Counted from the stretch's first letter, positions 29,031 through 37,986 are shown. The stretch is DNA of 64,000 nucleotides from Streptomyces curacoi (GCF_001513975.1 NZ_KQ947992.1:186001-250000), one strand, 5' to 3'. Notes: generated from the letters alone by a model not told the origin. Numbers and translations: made by a program.

Positions 29031-29969
29031 TCACGCCAGCAGGCCGGACGACCTCCACAGGCGGCGGCCGACACCGCGCAGTACCCCGATGTCGTCCAGG
29101 AAGTCCGTCAGCCTCTTTGCCCCCGTCTGCATGACCTCCCGGCGGTGGCCGCTGGCCTTCACCTGGGCCAGGGCCTCTCGTTTGTCCAGGCCCACGTTCG
29201 TGTAGACCTCGGGGTTGACGAAGGCTATGGAGAAGACGCGGGCGAACTCGCCGGACGTGATGCGGGTGAACTCCTGGGACCACTTCGGGGCCGTCACCAT
29301 CTGGCGGCGCAGTTCCTCTCGGGCGTAGCGGACGTGGCGGGCCTCCTCCACCACATGGATCCGGGTGACGCCGCGGACGAGGGGCTGTACCCGTTCGTCG
29401 GGGAAGGTCAGGCGCTGCATCCAGTCGAGGACCTCCTCGCCGAGCAGGGTCGCCGTGAAGGAACCGGGGGTGGTGGAGATCGTCTTGAACAGGCGGCCCA
29501 GGTTCTGGTGGACGCGGCTGACCGGGTACCAGGGTGTGCCGCCGTGGGAGATCAGGCGGGCGAACATCTTGGAGTGGCGGCACTCGTCCTCGATCTCGGT
29601 GAGTGCGTAGCGGACGTGTGCGCTGGTCGCCGCCTTGTCGTAGATGTGGCGGACCAGGAGCTGCATGAGGATGATCTCGAACCAGATCCCCAGGGAGGCG
29701 AGGGCCGCGGCCTCGTGCTGGGAGAGGAGGAGGCGCTGTTCCTCGCTCATCCGGTGCCACAGGGGGGTGTCGTAGAGCGAGACCAGCTCCGGCGGCCAGA
29801 ACCACTTGCCCTCCTCGAAGGGCGCCTCCCAGTCCAGCTCCTTGTCGGGGTCGAAGGAGTGCTTGGCGGAGGAGGCGAGGAGGCGTTCGGCCACCTGTTC
29901 GCGGTCCTTGAGCAGGCCGAGTGCGTCGCGCAGGCCCTCCAGCGCGTCGGCTTCCGTCAGGGTCGTCAT
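29031..29969 (-). CDS. AurF-type diiron oxygenase
   Basis: A 312-residue protein of the p-aminobenzoate N-oxygenase (AurF) family. Helical bundle motifs carry carboxylate/His ligands: LSQHEAAALAS, LTEIEDECRHSKMF and VVEEARHVRYAREEL. ATG 29969 has GAGGGACCG upstream. In known pathways AurF oxidises aryl amines; in isolated genomic copies such as this the substrate is unknown. It is divergent from a second diiron-type gene, and both may be under the nearby TetR. Confidence 0.87.
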   Translation of the reverse strand: MTTLTEADALEGLRDALGLLKDREQVAERLLASSAKHSFDPDKELDWEAPFEEGKWFWPPELVSLYDTPLWHRMSEEQRLLLSQHEAAALASLGIWFEIILMQLLVRHIYDKAATSAHVRYALTEIEDECRHSKMFARLISHGGTPWYPVSRVHQNLGRLFKTISTTPGSFTATLLGEEVLDWMQRLTFPDERVQPLVRGVTRIHVVEEARHVRYAREELRRQMVTAPKWSQEFTRITSGEFARVFSIAFVNPEVYTNVGLDKREALAQVKASGHRREVMQTGAKRLTDFLDDIGVLRGVGRRLWRSSGLLA

Positions 29970-30020
29970 CGGTCCCTCACCTCGTTACCGGGGGTACTTC
30001 GTCCGCGTCTTATGAGACTG

Positions 30021-30040
30021 CTTGTCAGCAAGGCCGTCAA
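30021..30040 (-). promoter_or_regulatory. Possible -35 box with small dyad before the AurF-like gene
   Basis: On the minus strand, TTGACG (30040-30035) is followed by a CTTG-N4-CAAG dyad (30021-30032). The dyad lies in what would be the promoter spacer, with an AT-richer CATAAG further on. It could be a TetR operator; the arms are only 4 bp. Confidence 0.3.
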
Positions 30041-30094
30041 TCCCTTGCGCATGACTTGTTGACGCGGCGTCCACTACGCAGGAGCCTGCGGGGC

Positions 30095-31201
30095 ATGCCG
30101 ACATACGACCTGTACGCCATGGACCCGGGCGAATCGATCTGGCAGGTGCCGGCGAGCGGTGCGGCCCGTTTCAGCTGGGAGTACGACGACGGGCGCGACC
30201 GGCTGCTGGCCCTGTACCAGAAGGGCAAGGACAAGCAGTGGGACGGGCAGAGCAGGATCGACTGGGACCTGGAGGTCGACCCGTACGACGCGCTCGGTAC
30301 GCCGGAAGAGGCGATGGCGCTGTACGGGACGCCGTACTGGGCGAAGATGAGCGAGCGCGAGAAGGGCGAGCTGCGCCGGCATTACGCCTCCTGGCAGTTC
30401 AGCCAGTTTCTCCACGGTGAGCAGGGCGCGATGATCTGTGCGGCGCGGATCGTGGAGTCCGTGCCCGATCTGGACGCGAAGTTCTACTCGGCGACCCAGG
30501 CGATGGACGAGGCGCGGCATGCCGAGATCTACGGGCGTTTCCTGCACGAGAAGATCGGCATGGTCTATCCGATCAACGACAATCTGCGGTCCTTGCTGGG
30601 TGACACCCTGCGGGACAGCCGCTGGGACATGCCTTACCTCGGTATGCAGGTGCTGATCGAGGGATTGGCGCTGGCGGCGTTCGGCATGATCAGGGATACG
30701 ACGGACAAGCCGTTGCCGAAGCAGATCCTGGCGTATGTGATGCAGGACGAGGCGCGGCATGTGGCCTTCGGGCGGATGGCGCTCAGGGACTACTACAAGC
30801 AGCTGACCGACGACGAACTCCGGGAGCGCGAGGAGTTCGTCGTCGAGGGCTGCTACCTGATGCGGGACCGGCTGCGCGGGGTCGAGGTTCTGGAGAACTT
30901 CGGCATCCCGAAGGCCGAGGCGGAGGAGATCAGCGAGCGGTCCGAATTCCTTCAGTTGTTCCGTCGGCTGCTGTTCTCTCGCATCGTTCCGTGCGTCAAG
31001 GACATCGGGCTGTGGGGCAGGCGTCTGCAGCAGGCCTATGTGGACATGGGTGTGCTGGAGATGGGTGACTCGAATCTGGACCTGCTGATGGCCCAGGACG
31101 AGGAGATCGCCGAGAAGCTGGACGCGGAGCGGTTCGCGGCAAAGGAGCGGGAGCGGGTCGCCGAGGTGGGGGAGACGATCGAGGCGGGGGCTGAGGGCTG
31201 A
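30095..31201 (+). CDS. Ferritin-like (ribonucleotide-reductase-R2-like) diiron protein
   Basis: A 368-residue protein from ATG 30095 with GGAG 10 nt upstream. Two metal-ligand helices are clear: ATQAMDEARHAEIYGRF and MQDEARHVAFGRMAL, each ExxH with partner Glu residues in FLHGEQGAM and LIEGLALAAF. It is a carboxylate-bridged diiron ferritin-like protein of unknown substrate. The C-terminal tail is charged and helical. It is divergent from the AurF-like gene with 125 bp between, so they likely share control. Confidence 0.85.
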   Translation: MPTYDLYAMDPGESIWQVPASGAARFSWEYDDGRDRLLALYQKGKDKQWDGQSRIDWDLEVDPYDALGTPEEAMALYGTPYWAKMSEREKGELRRHYASWQFSQFLHGEQGAMICAARIVESVPDLDAKFYSATQAMDEARHAEIYGRFLHEKIGMVYPINDNLRSLLGDTLRDSRWDMPYLGMQVLIEGLALAAFGMIRDTTDKPLPKQILAYVMQDEARHVAFGRMALRDYYKQLTDDELREREEFVVEGCYLMRDRLRGVEVLENFGIPKAEAEEISERSEFLQLFRRLLFSRIVPCVKDIGLWGRRLQQAYVDMGVLEMGDSNLDLLMAQDEEIAEKLDAERFAAKERERVAEVGETIEAGAEG

Positions 31202-31244
31202 CAGGCTTCCCCTCATGGGCAGCCGTGGAGCGTGACGCACGCGA

Positions 31245-31259
31245 GGGCGATGGTCGCCC
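31245..31259. terminator. Hairpin between convergent diiron and DUF3291 genes
   Basis: GGGCGA and TCGCCC pair perfectly around a 3-nt loop. A second dyad, GAGGAG with CTCCTC (31268-31288), overlaps the DUF3291 stop. Confidence 0.45.
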
Positions 31260-31286
31260 AGGACGCCGAGGAGCGGGTGAACCTCC

Positions 31287-31805
31287 TCAGACCGAACAGC
31301 CCAGCCCCTCCGGCACCTCACCCAGTACCGGCTCCGCCCCCTGCGGCGGGTACGACGTGCGCAGGGTGAAGGCGTACGGTGTCGGGCCGTGGGTGCGCAG
31401 GTGGAGCAGGCGGGACTCCGCCTCGGCGACCGTCGGGCGGTGGCCGGCCGGGACCCACCACAGGGCCGTCACCGCCTCCTGAAGCTTCTCGAACCACTCG
31501 CGGCGGCGGGAGAGCATCTCGCGGTGCCCGCCCTGGTACATGAACGCCGTCAGGGCGTTCGTGTCGCGCCACACCGTCAGGTTGATGATGAGCCAGGAGT
31601 CCCCGAAGACGGGTACGTCCGTCGCGTTGCCGGAATCGCTCTGCAGCCGCCACACGAAGCCGTCGGCCGCGTCGGCGGCGGCGTTGACCGGGTCGAGGGC
31701 GTCGACGAACTCCTTCAACTGCGGGGAGTCCAGCGGGGCCTTGAGGCGGGAGATGTTGACCTGGGCGAGTTCGTAGGCGGCTTCAGGAGTGGTTGATGGC
31801 GTCAT
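31287..31805 (-). CDS. DUF3291 domain protein
   Basis: A 172-residue protein of the DUF3291 family, dimeric alpha/beta barrel-like (YELAQVNISRLKAPLDSP at the start; TALWWVPAGHRPTVAEAESRL as family signature near the end). ATG 31805. Related proteins are sometimes compared with antibiotic-biosynthesis monooxygenases, but no reaction is established. It stands alone between convergent and downstream genes. Confidence 0.85.
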   Translation of the reverse strand: MTPSTTPEAAYELAQVNISRLKAPLDSPQLKEFVDALDPVNAAADAADGFVWRLQSDSGNATDVPVFGDSWLIINLTVWRDTNALTAFMYQGGHREMLSRRREWFEKLQEAVTALWWVPAGHRPTVAEAESRLLHLRTHGPTPYAFTLRTSYPPQGAEPVLGEVPEGLGCSV

Positions 31806-31889
31806 GCACCGAACGATAGGTCGGGCCGGGGCGCGGGCCCAGGGGGCGTCTCAGTACGTGGGCACCTGCCTCGAATCCGGCAGCGGACG

Positions 31890-33365
31890 TCAACGGCGGT
31901 CGTCCGAGGGGGACTTCAGTACGGCCTTCATCACCGCCCGGGCGATCGGCGCCGCGTCCCCGCCCCCGCTGATGTCACCCCGGTCCGGGTCCGCGTCCTC
32001 CACCACCACCGCGACCGCGACCTTGGGCTCCAGATCGAGGTCGCCCTGCGCCCAGGAGACGAACCAGGCGTACGGGGTCCCGGAGTTGCCGAGGCCGTGC
32101 TGGGCCGTGCCCGTCTTGCCGCCCACCGTCGCGCCGGGGATCCACGCGTTCGAGCCGGTGCCCTCCCGCACCACGTCCACCATGAGCTCCTTCAGCAGCG
32201 CGGCGGTCGAGGGCCGCATGGCCTGCCGGACCGACCGCGACCCGCCCGTCGCCACGGTGGAGCCGCCCGCCCGGGTCCTGCGCTCCACCAGATACGGCGA
32301 CCGCACCTGCCCGCCGTTCGCCACCGCCGCCGCGACCATCGCCATCTGCAGCGGTGTGGCGCGGGTGTTGTACTGGCCGATCGACGACAGGGCGAGCTGC
32401 GCCTTGTCCACCTTGGTGTCGAAGGTGCTCTCGGCGACCGAGAACGGGATCCTCAGATCCGCGTCGTTGAAGCCGAACGCCTTCGCCGTCGCCGCCATCC
32501 GCTTCACCCCCACCCGCACGCCCAGCTTGGCGAACACCGTGTTGCACGACCACTCGAACGCTTTGCGCAGTGGAACGTCCGTGCAGCCCTCGGACTCGTT
32601 CGTCAGCGAGGTCCTGGTACCCGGCAGGGTGTACGGATCCTCGGAGTCGGTCCGTTTGTCCAGCTTCTTGACCACGCCCGCGTCCAGGGCCGCCGCCGCG
32701 GTCACCACCTTGAAGGTCGACCCCGGCGGATACGTCTTGCGCACCGCCCGGTTGAGCATCGGCTTGTCCTGGTCGCGGTTCAGCGTCGCCCAGGAGCGGG
32801 CCACCGCGGGGCCGTTCCCGGACAGCACGGACGGGTCGTACGACGGGGCCGACACAAGGGCCAGGATCCGCCCGGTCGACGGCTCGACGGCCGCGACGGC
32901 GCCCTTGCGGCCGGTCAGCCCCTCGTACGCCGCCTCCTGCGCGCCCCGGTGCAGGGTGGTGAGGACGTCGCCGCCGGGGTTGCGGTCGCGGGCGACGCCC
33001 TTCCACATCGGGAACGGCGAGAGCAGTGGGTCCGTGCCGGCCAGGACGCCGTCCTCGGTGTGCTCCAGGAAGGTCGTGCCGTACACCTGCGAGGCGAAGC
33101 CGGTGACGGGGGCGTACATCGGGCCGTTCGTGTACGTCCGCTCGTAGCGCAGGTGTTCGCCGGTGTCCCGGGATCCGGTGACCGGTGTGCCGCCGACCAG
33201 GATGTCGCCGCGGGGCTGCCCGTAACGGGCGATGGTGCCGCGGCGGTTGGCGATGTTGTCGTCGTACGTACGGGCCTCGATGACCTGGATGCGGGCGGCG
33301 TTGGCGAGCAGCGCGATCAGCAGCAGGGCGCAGAAGAAGGCGGCGTGCCGGATGTGCCGGGTCAT
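31890..33365 (-). CDS. Penicillin-binding protein, class B-like transpeptidase
   Basis: A 491-residue membrane protein. One N-terminal transmembrane helix (AAFFCALLLIALLANAA) is followed by a PBP dimerisation region and a transpeptidase domain with all motifs: SxxK in PPGSTFKVV, SxN in WSCNTVF and KTG in GGKTGTAQ. ATG 33365 overlaps the stop of the FtsW-like gene as ATGA, so the two proteins are coupled, the usual SEDS-PBP synthase pairing. It resembles PbpA of actinobacteria. Confidence 0.94.
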   Translation of the reverse strand: MTRHIRHAAFFCALLLIALLANAARIQVIEARTYDDNIANRRGTIARYGQPRGDILVGGTPVTGSRDTGEHLRYERTYTNGPMYAPVTGFASQVYGTTFLEHTEDGVLAGTDPLLSPFPMWKGVARDRNPGGDVLTTLHRGAQEAAYEGLTGRKGAVAAVEPSTGRILALVSAPSYDPSVLSGNGPAVARSWATLNRDQDKPMLNRAVRKTYPPGSTFKVVTAAAALDAGVVKKLDKRTDSEDPYTLPGTRTSLTNESEGCTDVPLRKAFEWSCNTVFAKLGVRVGVKRMAATAKAFGFNDADLRIPFSVAESTFDTKVDKAQLALSSIGQYNTRATPLQMAMVAAAVANGGQVRSPYLVERRTRAGGSTVATGGSRSVRQAMRPSTAALLKELMVDVVREGTGSNAWIPGATVGGKTGTAQHGLGNSGTPYAWFVSWAQGDLDLEPKVAVAVVVEDADPDRGDISGGGDAAPIARAVMKAVLKSPSDDRR

Positions 33366-34777
33366 CGGAGGGCCTCCGCGCGGCCTTCGGATCTCGTCAC
33401 GGCGGCCTCCTCGTCCTCGGGAATGCCGAGCCGGCTGCGCGCTCTGTCGCTCAGCCGGATCAGCAGCGCCACGATCGCCCAGTTGGTGACCACCGACGAG
33501 CCGCCCTGCGCCAGGAACGGCATCGCCATGCCGGTCAGCGGGATCAGGCCGGTCACCCCGCCCGCGATCACGAACACCTGGAGCGCCACGATCGAGGCGA
33601 GCCCGACCGCGAGCAGCCGGCCGAAGGGGTCGCGCAGGGCGAGGCCCGCCCGGAAGCCGCGCTCCACCAGCAGACCGTAGAGGAGGAAGATCGCCGACAG
33701 GCCCGCCAGGCCGAGCTCCTCTCCGGCGGTCGCCAGGATGAAGTCCGACTTGGCCGCGAAGCCGATCATGATCGAGTGGCCGAGGCCCAGTCCCGTGCCG
33801 ACCATGCCGCCCGCCGCGAAGGCGAACAGCGACTGGGACAGCTGGTTCGGGCCCTCGCCCGCCTCGATCGACGCGAACGGATGCTGCCAGTCCTCGACCC
33901 GGCTGTGCACATGCGGTTCCAACTGCCCCACGGCCACCGCGCCGAGCGCCGCGAGCAGCAGGCCGATCGCGATCCAGCCGGTGCGGCCGGTGGCGACGTA
34001 CAGCAGGACCACGAACAGGCCGAAGAACAACAGCGAGGTCCCCAGATCCCGTTCGAGGACCAGGACGCCCACGCTCAGCAGCCAGATGGCGACGATCGGG
34101 CCCAGAACGCGCCCGGTGGGCAGTTGCAGCCGGTCGACGCCGAGGACCCGACGGCCCGTGTACGCCAGCGCACTGCGGTTGGCGGCCAGGTACGCCGCGA
34201 AGAACACCGCGAGCAGCACCTTCGCGAACTCGCCCGGCTGAATGGAGAATCCGGCGATCCGGATCCAGATACGGGCGCCGTTCACGGCGGGGAAGAAGAT
34301 CGGCAGGGCGAGCAGGACGAGGGCGGCGACGACACACACGTAGGCGTAGCGCTGGAGCACGCGATGGTCGCGCAGCAGGAGCACGACCACGATGAACAGC
34401 GCCACGCCCAGCGTGGACCACACGAGTTGGGCGGGCGCGGCCCGGTCGTCCGGCGTCTCCAGGTCGAGCCGGTAGATGAGGACCAGGCCGAGGCCGTTGA
34501 GCAGGACGCCGATCGGCAGCAGCAGCGGGTCGGCGCAGGGGGCGCGCAGACGTACCGCCAGATGAGCGACCAGCGCGAGCACGCCGAGCCCGGCTCCGTA
34601 ACCGGCGGCGCCGGGCGGGACGGTGCCGTTCCTCGCCAGGCCGACCGCGCAGTAGCCGTACACGGAGAGCAGGACGGCCACGACGATGAGGGCCAGTTCG
34701 ATGCCGCGGCGCCGGGGGAGACGTGCGGCGGGAGCGGGAGTGTCCGCTGCCACCAGGGTGGTTCCGGCCTTGGTCAT
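33362..34777 (-). CDS. FtsW/RodA/SpoVE-family SEDS glycosyltransferase
   Basis: A 471-residue protein with about 10-12 transmembrane helices. SEDS features include the RIWIRIAGFSIQPGEFAKVLLAVFFA region and the C-terminal PLTGMAMPFLAQGGSSVV signature. It polymerises lipid II into glycan together with the coupled PBP. Streptomycetes have several such pairs; this one is likely an accessory pair active in growth or sporulation rather than the main divisome gene. Confidence 0.94.
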   Translation of the reverse strand: MTKAGTTLVAADTPAPAARLPRRRGIELALIVVAVLLSVYGYCAVGLARNGTVPPGAAGYGAGLGVLALVAHLAVRLRAPCADPLLLPIGVLLNGLGLVLIYRLDLETPDDRAAPAQLVWSTLGVALFIVVVLLLRDHRVLQRYAYVCVVAALVLLALPIFFPAVNGARIWIRIAGFSIQPGEFAKVLLAVFFAAYLAANRSALAYTGRRVLGVDRLQLPTGRVLGPIVAIWLLSVGVLVLERDLGTSLLFFGLFVVLLYVATGRTGWIAIGLLLAALGAVAVGQLEPHVHSRVEDWQHPFASIEAGEGPNQLSQSLFAFAAGGMVGTGLGLGHSIMIGFAAKSDFILATAGEELGLAGLSAIFLLYGLLVERGFRAGLALRDPFGRLLAVGLASIVALQVFVIAGGVTGLIPLTGMAMPFLAQGGSSVVTNWAIVALLIRLSDRARSRLGIPEDEEAAVTRSEGRAEALR

Positions 34778-34820
34778 GTCCGGAACTTACCCAAATAGTC
34801 CGCCTTGTGTGCCTTACATC

Positions 34821-35186
34821 TCAGCACCAGCGCGGCGGGCGCTTCGTCGCGATGTACCGGGCCGAACCCCAGGCCCAGGTGCCGTCCGCGAGGAGGTACC
34901 AGCGGTTGTTGCCCTGGACGCTCTGACCCACGGTCTGGCAGAAGATCCTGACGACGTCCCCCTGCTGGGCGGTGCGGATCACCTGGCTGCCCCGGTTGGG
35001 TGCGCTGCGCAGCAGCAGGGTGCTCGCGGTGACGACACCCCGAGTGAACCGCTGGTCGCCGCCGTGGTCACCGCCCGAGCCGCTCTGGGATCCCCACTCG
35101 TCGTCGGCGACAGCGGGGGTGGCGACGGCCGCGACGGCGAGGGCGCCGGCGGCCAGGGATATGGCAAGGCGGGAGCGTAGGGCCAT
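34821..35186 (-). CDS. Small secreted SH3-like protein
   Basis: A 121-residue exported protein. ATG 35186 has GGAGG 7 nt upstream. The signal peptide is LAISLAAGALAVAAVATPAVA-DD, then a Gly/Ser/Asp linker and a bacterial SH3-like domain (TLLLRSAPNRGSQVIRTAQQGDVVRIF ... WYLLADGTWAWGSARYI). Two Cys residues, one in the domain and one at the extreme C-terminus, could form a disulfide. It may bind the cell wall. Confidence 0.82.
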   Translation of the reverse strand: MALRSRLAISLAAGALAVAAVATPAVADDEWGSQSGSGGDHGGDQRFTRGVVTASTLLLRSAPNRGSQVIRTAQQGDVVRIFCQTVGQSVQGNNRWYLLADGTWAWGSARYIATKRPPRWC

Positions 35187-35272
35187 GGGAGTACCTCCAT
35201 CAGAGGGGGGCAAACCTGACTAAACGCCACATTAGGAGTAATCCGGGAGAGTCGCCCGCCACGCTGGGCCAT

Positions 35273-35345
35273 AGGAGGAGTCCGTAGGAGGAGTCCGTAC
35301 GAAGAGCCCGTAGGAAGAGCCCGTAGGAGGAGCCCGTAGGAGAAG
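35273..35345. repeat. 13-bp tandem repeat, 5.6 copies
   Basis: Units of AGGAGGAGTCCGT and variants repeat head to tail (starts at 35273, 35286, 35299, 35312, 35325, 35338). They lie between the SH3-protein gene start and the stop of the downstream kinase gene. The unit is purine-rich and Shine-Dalgarno-like on the + strand, with no ORF attached. Confidence 0.9.
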
Positions 35346-35356
35346 CGCCCCGACCC

Positions 35357-36592
35357 TTATCGCAGCGTCAGCCTCGCGACCGCCCCACCGTCCACGGCGT
35401 TCGAGAACGTCAGCCGCGCCCCCAGCACCTCCGCCTGCCCCAACGCGATGGTCAGACCGAGCCCGTGCCCCTTGGCCCCGCCCTCCGTACGAAACCGTTG
35501 CGGCCCGTGCGCGATGAGATAGTCCGGAAAGCCCTCGCCGTGATCCCGCACCGTCACCACCGGACCGTCCACCGTCAGAACGACGGGCCGGCGCCCATGC
35601 TTGTGGGCATTGGCAACCAGGTTCCCCAACACCCGCTCCAGCCGCCGTCGATCCGTCTCGACCACGACGTCCCGTACGACGACGACCTCGGTCTGGGTCC
35701 CGGACGCCCGCACCACCCGCTCGGCCAGCGCCCCGAGCGGCTCGCTGTCCAGCTCCACCCGCTCCCGCCCGGTGTCCAGCCGCGAGATCTCCAGCAGATC
35801 CTCCGTCAGCGTGCGCAACGCGGCCACCCGGTCGCGCACCAGCTCGGTCGGCCGCCCCGGCGGCAGCAGTTCGGCCGCCGCGTGCAGCCCGGTCAGCGGC
35901 GTCCGCAGCTCATGCGCCACGTCCGCCGTGAACCGCTGCTCGGCGAGCAGCTTGCTCTGCAGCGACGACGCCATGGAGTCCAGTGCCACGGCGACGGCGG
36001 CCACCTCGTCCTGCGGCCTGGTCGGATCCTTCGTACGGGGGTCGTCCACCCGCGCGTCCAGATCGCCTCCGCTGATCCGCCGGGCCACCCGGGCCGTGGC
36101 GTGCAGCCGCCTTGTCACCCGTGTCACCGCGAACGCGCCCACCAGCAGCGTCGCCCCGATGGCCAGCCCCGACGACCACAGGATCGCCCGGTCCAGCCCC
36201 TCGATGGTGCGGGCCTGCTGCGAGTAGTCGACCTCGACGGCGAGGACCCGCTCGTCGTCGGCCGGGCCCGCCGCCCACATCGTCGGGCGCCCCTGGCGGT
36301 CGGCGACCATCGTGCCGCGGTCCCCGGCCAGCGCCAGATCGCGCAGGGACCGGGGCAGCCCCGGCGGATCGAGGCCGACGTGCGGCCCGAGCGTGTCCCC
36401 GGCCTCGAACGCCGCCGTCGCGTCCTCCAGCCGGGACAGTGTCAGCTCGCGGGCCTGGCCGACGGTCTGGTTCGTCACCGAGACATGCACGAGGATGCCG
36501 AGCAGCGCGGCGAGCGCGCAGCACATCACCGTGATGAAGACGGCGGCCTTCACGGCGAGCGTGCCGGCCCACTGGGGGAGCGCGAGCCTCAT
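35357..36592 (-). CDS. Sensor histidine kinase (CseC-like architecture)
   Basis: A 411-residue kinase. Transmembrane segments at ~14-36 and ~160-182 flank an extracytoplasmic sensor of ~120 residues; then HAMP (ARRISGGDLDARV), H-box VAHELRTPLTGL, N-box LVANAHKHG and G-box GHGLGLTIALGQAEVLG. ATG 36592 overlaps the lipoprotein gene stop as ATGA. No response regulator gene adjoins, so its partner must be encoded elsewhere. The lipoprotein+kinase pair resembles cseA/cseC of the cell-envelope-stress system without cseB. Confidence 0.9.
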   Translation of the reverse strand: MRLALPQWAGTLAVKAAVFITVMCCALAALLGILVHVSVTNQTVGQARELTLSRLEDATAAFEAGDTLGPHVGLDPPGLPRSLRDLALAGDRGTMVADRQGRPTMWAAGPADDERVLAVEVDYSQQARTIEGLDRAILWSSGLAIGATLLVGAFAVTRVTRRLHATARVARRISGGDLDARVDDPRTKDPTRPQDEVAAVAVALDSMASSLQSKLLAEQRFTADVAHELRTPLTGLHAAAELLPPGRPTELVRDRVAALRTLTEDLLEISRLDTGRERVELDSEPLGALAERVVRASGTQTEVVVVRDVVVETDRRRLERVLGNLVANAHKHGRRPVVLTVDGPVVTVRDHGEGFPDYLIAHGPQRFRTEGGAKGHGLGLTIALGQAEVLGARLTFSNAVDGGAVARLTLR

Positions 36593-37386
36593 GGGGCGCT
36601 CGCCGCGGGAGAGCCACCCAGGGGCGAGGCCGATCGCGAGGGGGAGGCGGCGCGGGACGGTGAGGCGGCACGGGAGGGTGAGGCGGCGCGGGACGGTGAG
36701 GGGTGCGGCGTCTTCTTGCGCGGCCCGGCGCGCAGCATCTCGTCGTGCGTGAGCAGCATCGCCTTCTGGTCCGCGTCCCAGGTCCACTGCAGCCGGTACT
36801 CGTACCCGGCGACCTCGGACGGCGAGCGGATGATCACCGACCGCCCGGCCAGCTCGACGGCGCTGACGGCGTCGTCCCACTCCATCACCTGCACGAGCCT
36901 GCGCTTCTCGACGGTGTAGACCCGCACCGCGGTCGTCTTGCCGGGCATCAGCCGGAAACCCACCGTGAGGTCGGGGTGCCCGTCGCCGGTCAGATCCCGG
37001 TAGTACGGCTGGAGCACCGGGCAGCTGCCGCGCCCGGCGCCCTTGCCGCACTGGGCCATCAGACTGCCGGTCCGGCGGTACGGCGCGTCGTCGCCCCGGT
37101 AGTCCCCCGGGCTCTCGGCGATCTCCTTGCGCACGACCGCCACTGGGTCCACGTCGCGGATGTCGCCGCCGGGTACGGTGACGCCCTTGACAGCCTTCCG
37201 GTTCACCTCGCCGATGACATAGGCCGGACTGGACGCCGGCGTCAGCTCCGGCCAGAGCTTGTCCGGGCTGACCGCGGTCTCGGTCGGGCCCGCGCCCTGC
37301 AGCCCTCCGGCGTCACCGCAGGCCGTCGCGGCCGCCAGCAGCAGGGCGACGACCACTGCGGTGCGCGTGGGGCGGCTGCGGGGCAC
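36589..37386 (-). CDS. Putative lipoprotein paired with the sensor kinase
   Basis: A 265-residue protein from GTG 37386, with AGGAG 4 nt upstream. The N-terminal signal ends in TACGD, a plausible if weak lipobox with Cys23. The body (res. 30-225) includes a repeat-like calcium-type motif DLTGDGHPDLTVG and WDWTWDA-like beta segments. The C-terminus is a Pro/Ser/Arg/Ala tail of six-residue repeats encoded by 18-bp units. It may modulate the coupled kinase as CseA does for CseC; this is inferred from gene order. Confidence 0.8.
   Translation of the reverse strand: MPRSRPTRTAVVVALLLAAATACGDAGGLQGAGPTETAVSPDKLWPELTPASSPAYVIGEVNRKAVKGVTVPGGDIRDVDPVAVVRKEIAESPGDYRGDDAPYRRTGSLMAQCGKGAGRGSCPVLQPYYRDLTGDGHPDLTVGFRLMPGKTTAVRVYTVEKRRLVQVMEWDDAVSAVELAGRSVIIRSPSEVAGYEYRLQWTWDADQKAMLLTHDEMLRAGPRKKTPHPSPSRAASPSRAASPSRAASPSRSASPLGGSPAASAP
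36644..36697 (-). repeat. 18-bp tandem repeat (3 copies) in the lipoprotein tail
   Basis: Three consecutive 18-bp units, units 1 and 3 identical, encode the repeated hexapeptide SPSRAA near the lipoprotein C-terminus. Confidence 0.85.
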
Positions 37387-37479
37387 GGCTCTCCTGGGGT
37401 TCGGGGTGGTTGTCGGCCCCGTACACCCTATTCGTACGGAAGTCCTTTTTGCGCTCCCGGTCGGCGGACGGGCGAACGG

Positions 37480-37986
37480 CTACTCGGCGAGCTCCTCAAG
37501 GAGCCGGGCGGTCGGCAGACCGGCCCGCAGGTACTCGACGAACCGCTCGTTGTGCAGGGCCCACGGAGAGCGGCGGGAGCGTATCAGCTGGATCGCCTGT
37601 TCGGCGGGGTGGCTCCGGCGGATCAGGGCGTGGGCGATGACCAGCCCCGAGCGGTTGTACCCGTGGTAACAGCGGACGAGGACCCTGCGGCCCTCGTCCA
37701 GTGCCTCGCACGCCGCCTCGGCGAGCCGTATCACCCCCGCGAGCTGGGTGCCGTCCAGCGGGCCGTCCGGTATCGGCCACACATGGTGCTCGACACCGGC
37801 GTCGGGCCCGTGCCCCGGCAGCCGCAGGAGCGTCTGTACGAGATCGAACTCGTCCCGTACGACGGCGAACTCCAGTCGCCCCGACGGCCCCCGGAACTCG
37901 TGCCCGCCCATCCACAGACCGGGCACGATCTCGTTCCACGGACTGCCGGGAGCCGGTACGTCGGGCTGCTTCCTGCGGGTACGCAA
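37480..37986 (-). CDS. Dual-specificity/tyrosine phosphatase-like protein
   Basis: A 168-residue protein with the CX5R P-loop CYHGYNRSG and an upstream region containing a possible general acid Asp (WPIPDGPLDG), as in DSP/PTP enzymes. TTG 37986 was chosen because GGGGAGG lies 5 nt upstream; no ATG or GTG fits as well. It is likely cytoplasmic and acts on a phosphoprotein or phosphoinositide. It is divergent from the NERD-like gene. Confidence 0.82.
   Translation of the reverse strand: MRTRRKQPDVPAPGSPWNEIVPGLWMGGHEFRGPSGRLEFAVVRDEFDLVQTLLRLPGHGPDAGVEHHVWPIPDGPLDGTQLAGVIRLAEAACEALDEGRRVLVRCYHGYNRSGLVIAHALIRRSHPAEQAIQLIRSRRSPWALHNERFVEYLRAGLPTARLLEELAE

Noticed and set aside
28165..29805. 546-residue extended TetR reading frame
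   Set aside because: Residues upstream of 28818 lie opposite intergenic and AurF-like coding sequence and are Arg/Pro-rich; TetR begins at ATG 28818.
31890..34421. 843-residue frame as a PBP fusion
   Set aside because: The extra part overlaps the FtsW-like gene in another frame; ATGA at 33365 is the true start.
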